This document shows positions 5,212-5,497 of a DNA stretch of 5,497 nt, one piece after another (position 1 is the stretch's first letter; the number at the start of each line of letters is the position of its first letter). The notes below the pieces were generated by a model, which did not search any database, had not been told where the DNA came from, and saw only the letters and a program-made list of their open reading frames with translations. A program made the position numbers and the translations under genes. Source of the DNA: an uncultured Elusimicrobiales bacterium (GTDB taxonomy: Bacteria > Elusimicrobiota > Elusimicrobia > Elusimicrobiales > Elusimicrobiaceae); NCBI GenBank assembly GCA_944325235.1, contig CALUZE010000090.1:1-5497 (forward strand), written 5' to 3'.

Positions 5212-5497
5212 TTAGCGGCTTTTCAGCTTGGCGCACAGCTCCGCCAGGCCGGAAGAAATATCTTCCTTCTGCACAATCACGCCTTCCGGCACCGTCAAAT
5301 TAACGGGGGCAAAGTTCCATATCGCCTTTATCCCGGCCGCTACCAGCGTGTCCGTAATGCCTTGCGCCGCCGCGGCAGGGACGGTTAAAATCGCAATTTT
5401 TAAGTTCTGTTTTTCAATCACGCGTGCCAGCTGGGCCGTGTGGTACACCTGCACGCCGTGGATTTCGCTCCCCACTTTTTCGGGGTGCGTGTCAAAC
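5212..5497 (-). CDS. rex: Redox-sensing transcriptional repressor Rex, 5'-partial (C-terminal half)
   Basis: Rex is a cytoplasmic dimeric repressor that senses the NADH/NAD+ ratio and leaves its operators when NADH is high, derepressing fermentation and respiration genes. The last 94 residues are visible. The fragment starts with FDTHPEKVG, the usual segment after the second Rossmann strand whose Asp helps select NAD(H), followed by EIHGVQVYH, then IAILTVPAAAAQ and GIKAIWNFAPVNLTVPEGV, all hallmark Rex segments. The C-terminal helix (SSGLAELCAKLK) corresponds to the domain-swapped dimer helix. The N-terminal winged-helix DNA-binding domain and the glycine-rich loop lie outside the window. The frame is open to the window end, so the GTG at 5475 is an internal Val and not the start. 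The TAA at 5212-5214 is followed by the terminator, so rex ends its transcription unit. No Rex operator could be assigned within this window. Confidence 0.92.
   Translation of the reverse strand, partial: FDTHPEKVGSEIHGVQVYHTAQLARVIEKQNLKIAILTVPAAAAQGITDTLVAAGIKAIWNFAPVNLTVPEGVIVQKEDISSGLAELCAKLKSR

Noticed and set aside
4979..5215. 78-codon + strand frame starting with TTG.
   Set aside because: It runs through two inverted repeats and the rex terminator, has no ribosome binding site and resembles no family I know.

Overview
The window holds four protein-coding genes plus structured intergenic DNA. Two are cut by the window edges or nearly so: a PTS phosphotransferase fusion enters from the left and a rex repressor leaves to the right. 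The organism is most likely a gut-type member of the Elusimicrobiota (Elusimicrobiaceae). This is an inference from the pilin-like protein, whose N-terminus (GFTLIELLVVVLIIGILAA) and short Cys-containing C-terminal domain resemble the many stand-alone pilins of that group, and from the amino-sugar PTS setting. The sequence alone does not prove the lineage.

Left part (1-4125, + strand): an amino-sugar catabolic operon. It starts with the 3' part of a fused PTS protein (end of an EIIA(Glc)-type domain, a complete HPr and a complete Enzyme I). After 43 nt comes nagB (glucosamine-6-phosphate deaminase), which overlaps nagA (N-acetylglucosamine-6-phosphate deacetylase) by 4 nt (ATGA). The fused protein would draw phosphate from PEP and pass it within one chain to an EIIBC permease that lies outside the window. 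The GlcNAc-6-P brought in would be deacetylated by NagA, and the resulting GlcN-6-P converted by NagB to fructose-6-P and ammonia. The operon is GC-rich (about 60% in the line counted) and ends at a hairpin terminator around 4172-4199 that also suits the convergent pilin gene.

Middle part (4236-4839, - strand): a single type IV pilin-like gene, clearly more AT-rich than the nag genes. It is preceded by a promoter-like sequence with an extended -10 and 12 consecutive T residues between the -35 and -10. The predicted transcription start falls on the A of the ATG and no Shine-Dalgarno sequence is visible, so the mRNA may be leaderless and its promoter may be phase-variable.

Right part (4840-5497): about 320 bp of noncoding DNA with several perfect inverted repeats and partial direct repeats, which may be a dispersed intergenic element. 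Then comes a clear intrinsic terminator and the C-terminal half of the redox-sensing repressor Rex, on the - strand and cut at its 5' side by the window end.

No tRNA, rRNA, CRISPR array, transposase or complete novel multi-gene system is visible. The most interesting signals are the promoter architecture of the pilin gene, the repeat-rich gap beside it, and the altered allosteric site of NagB.
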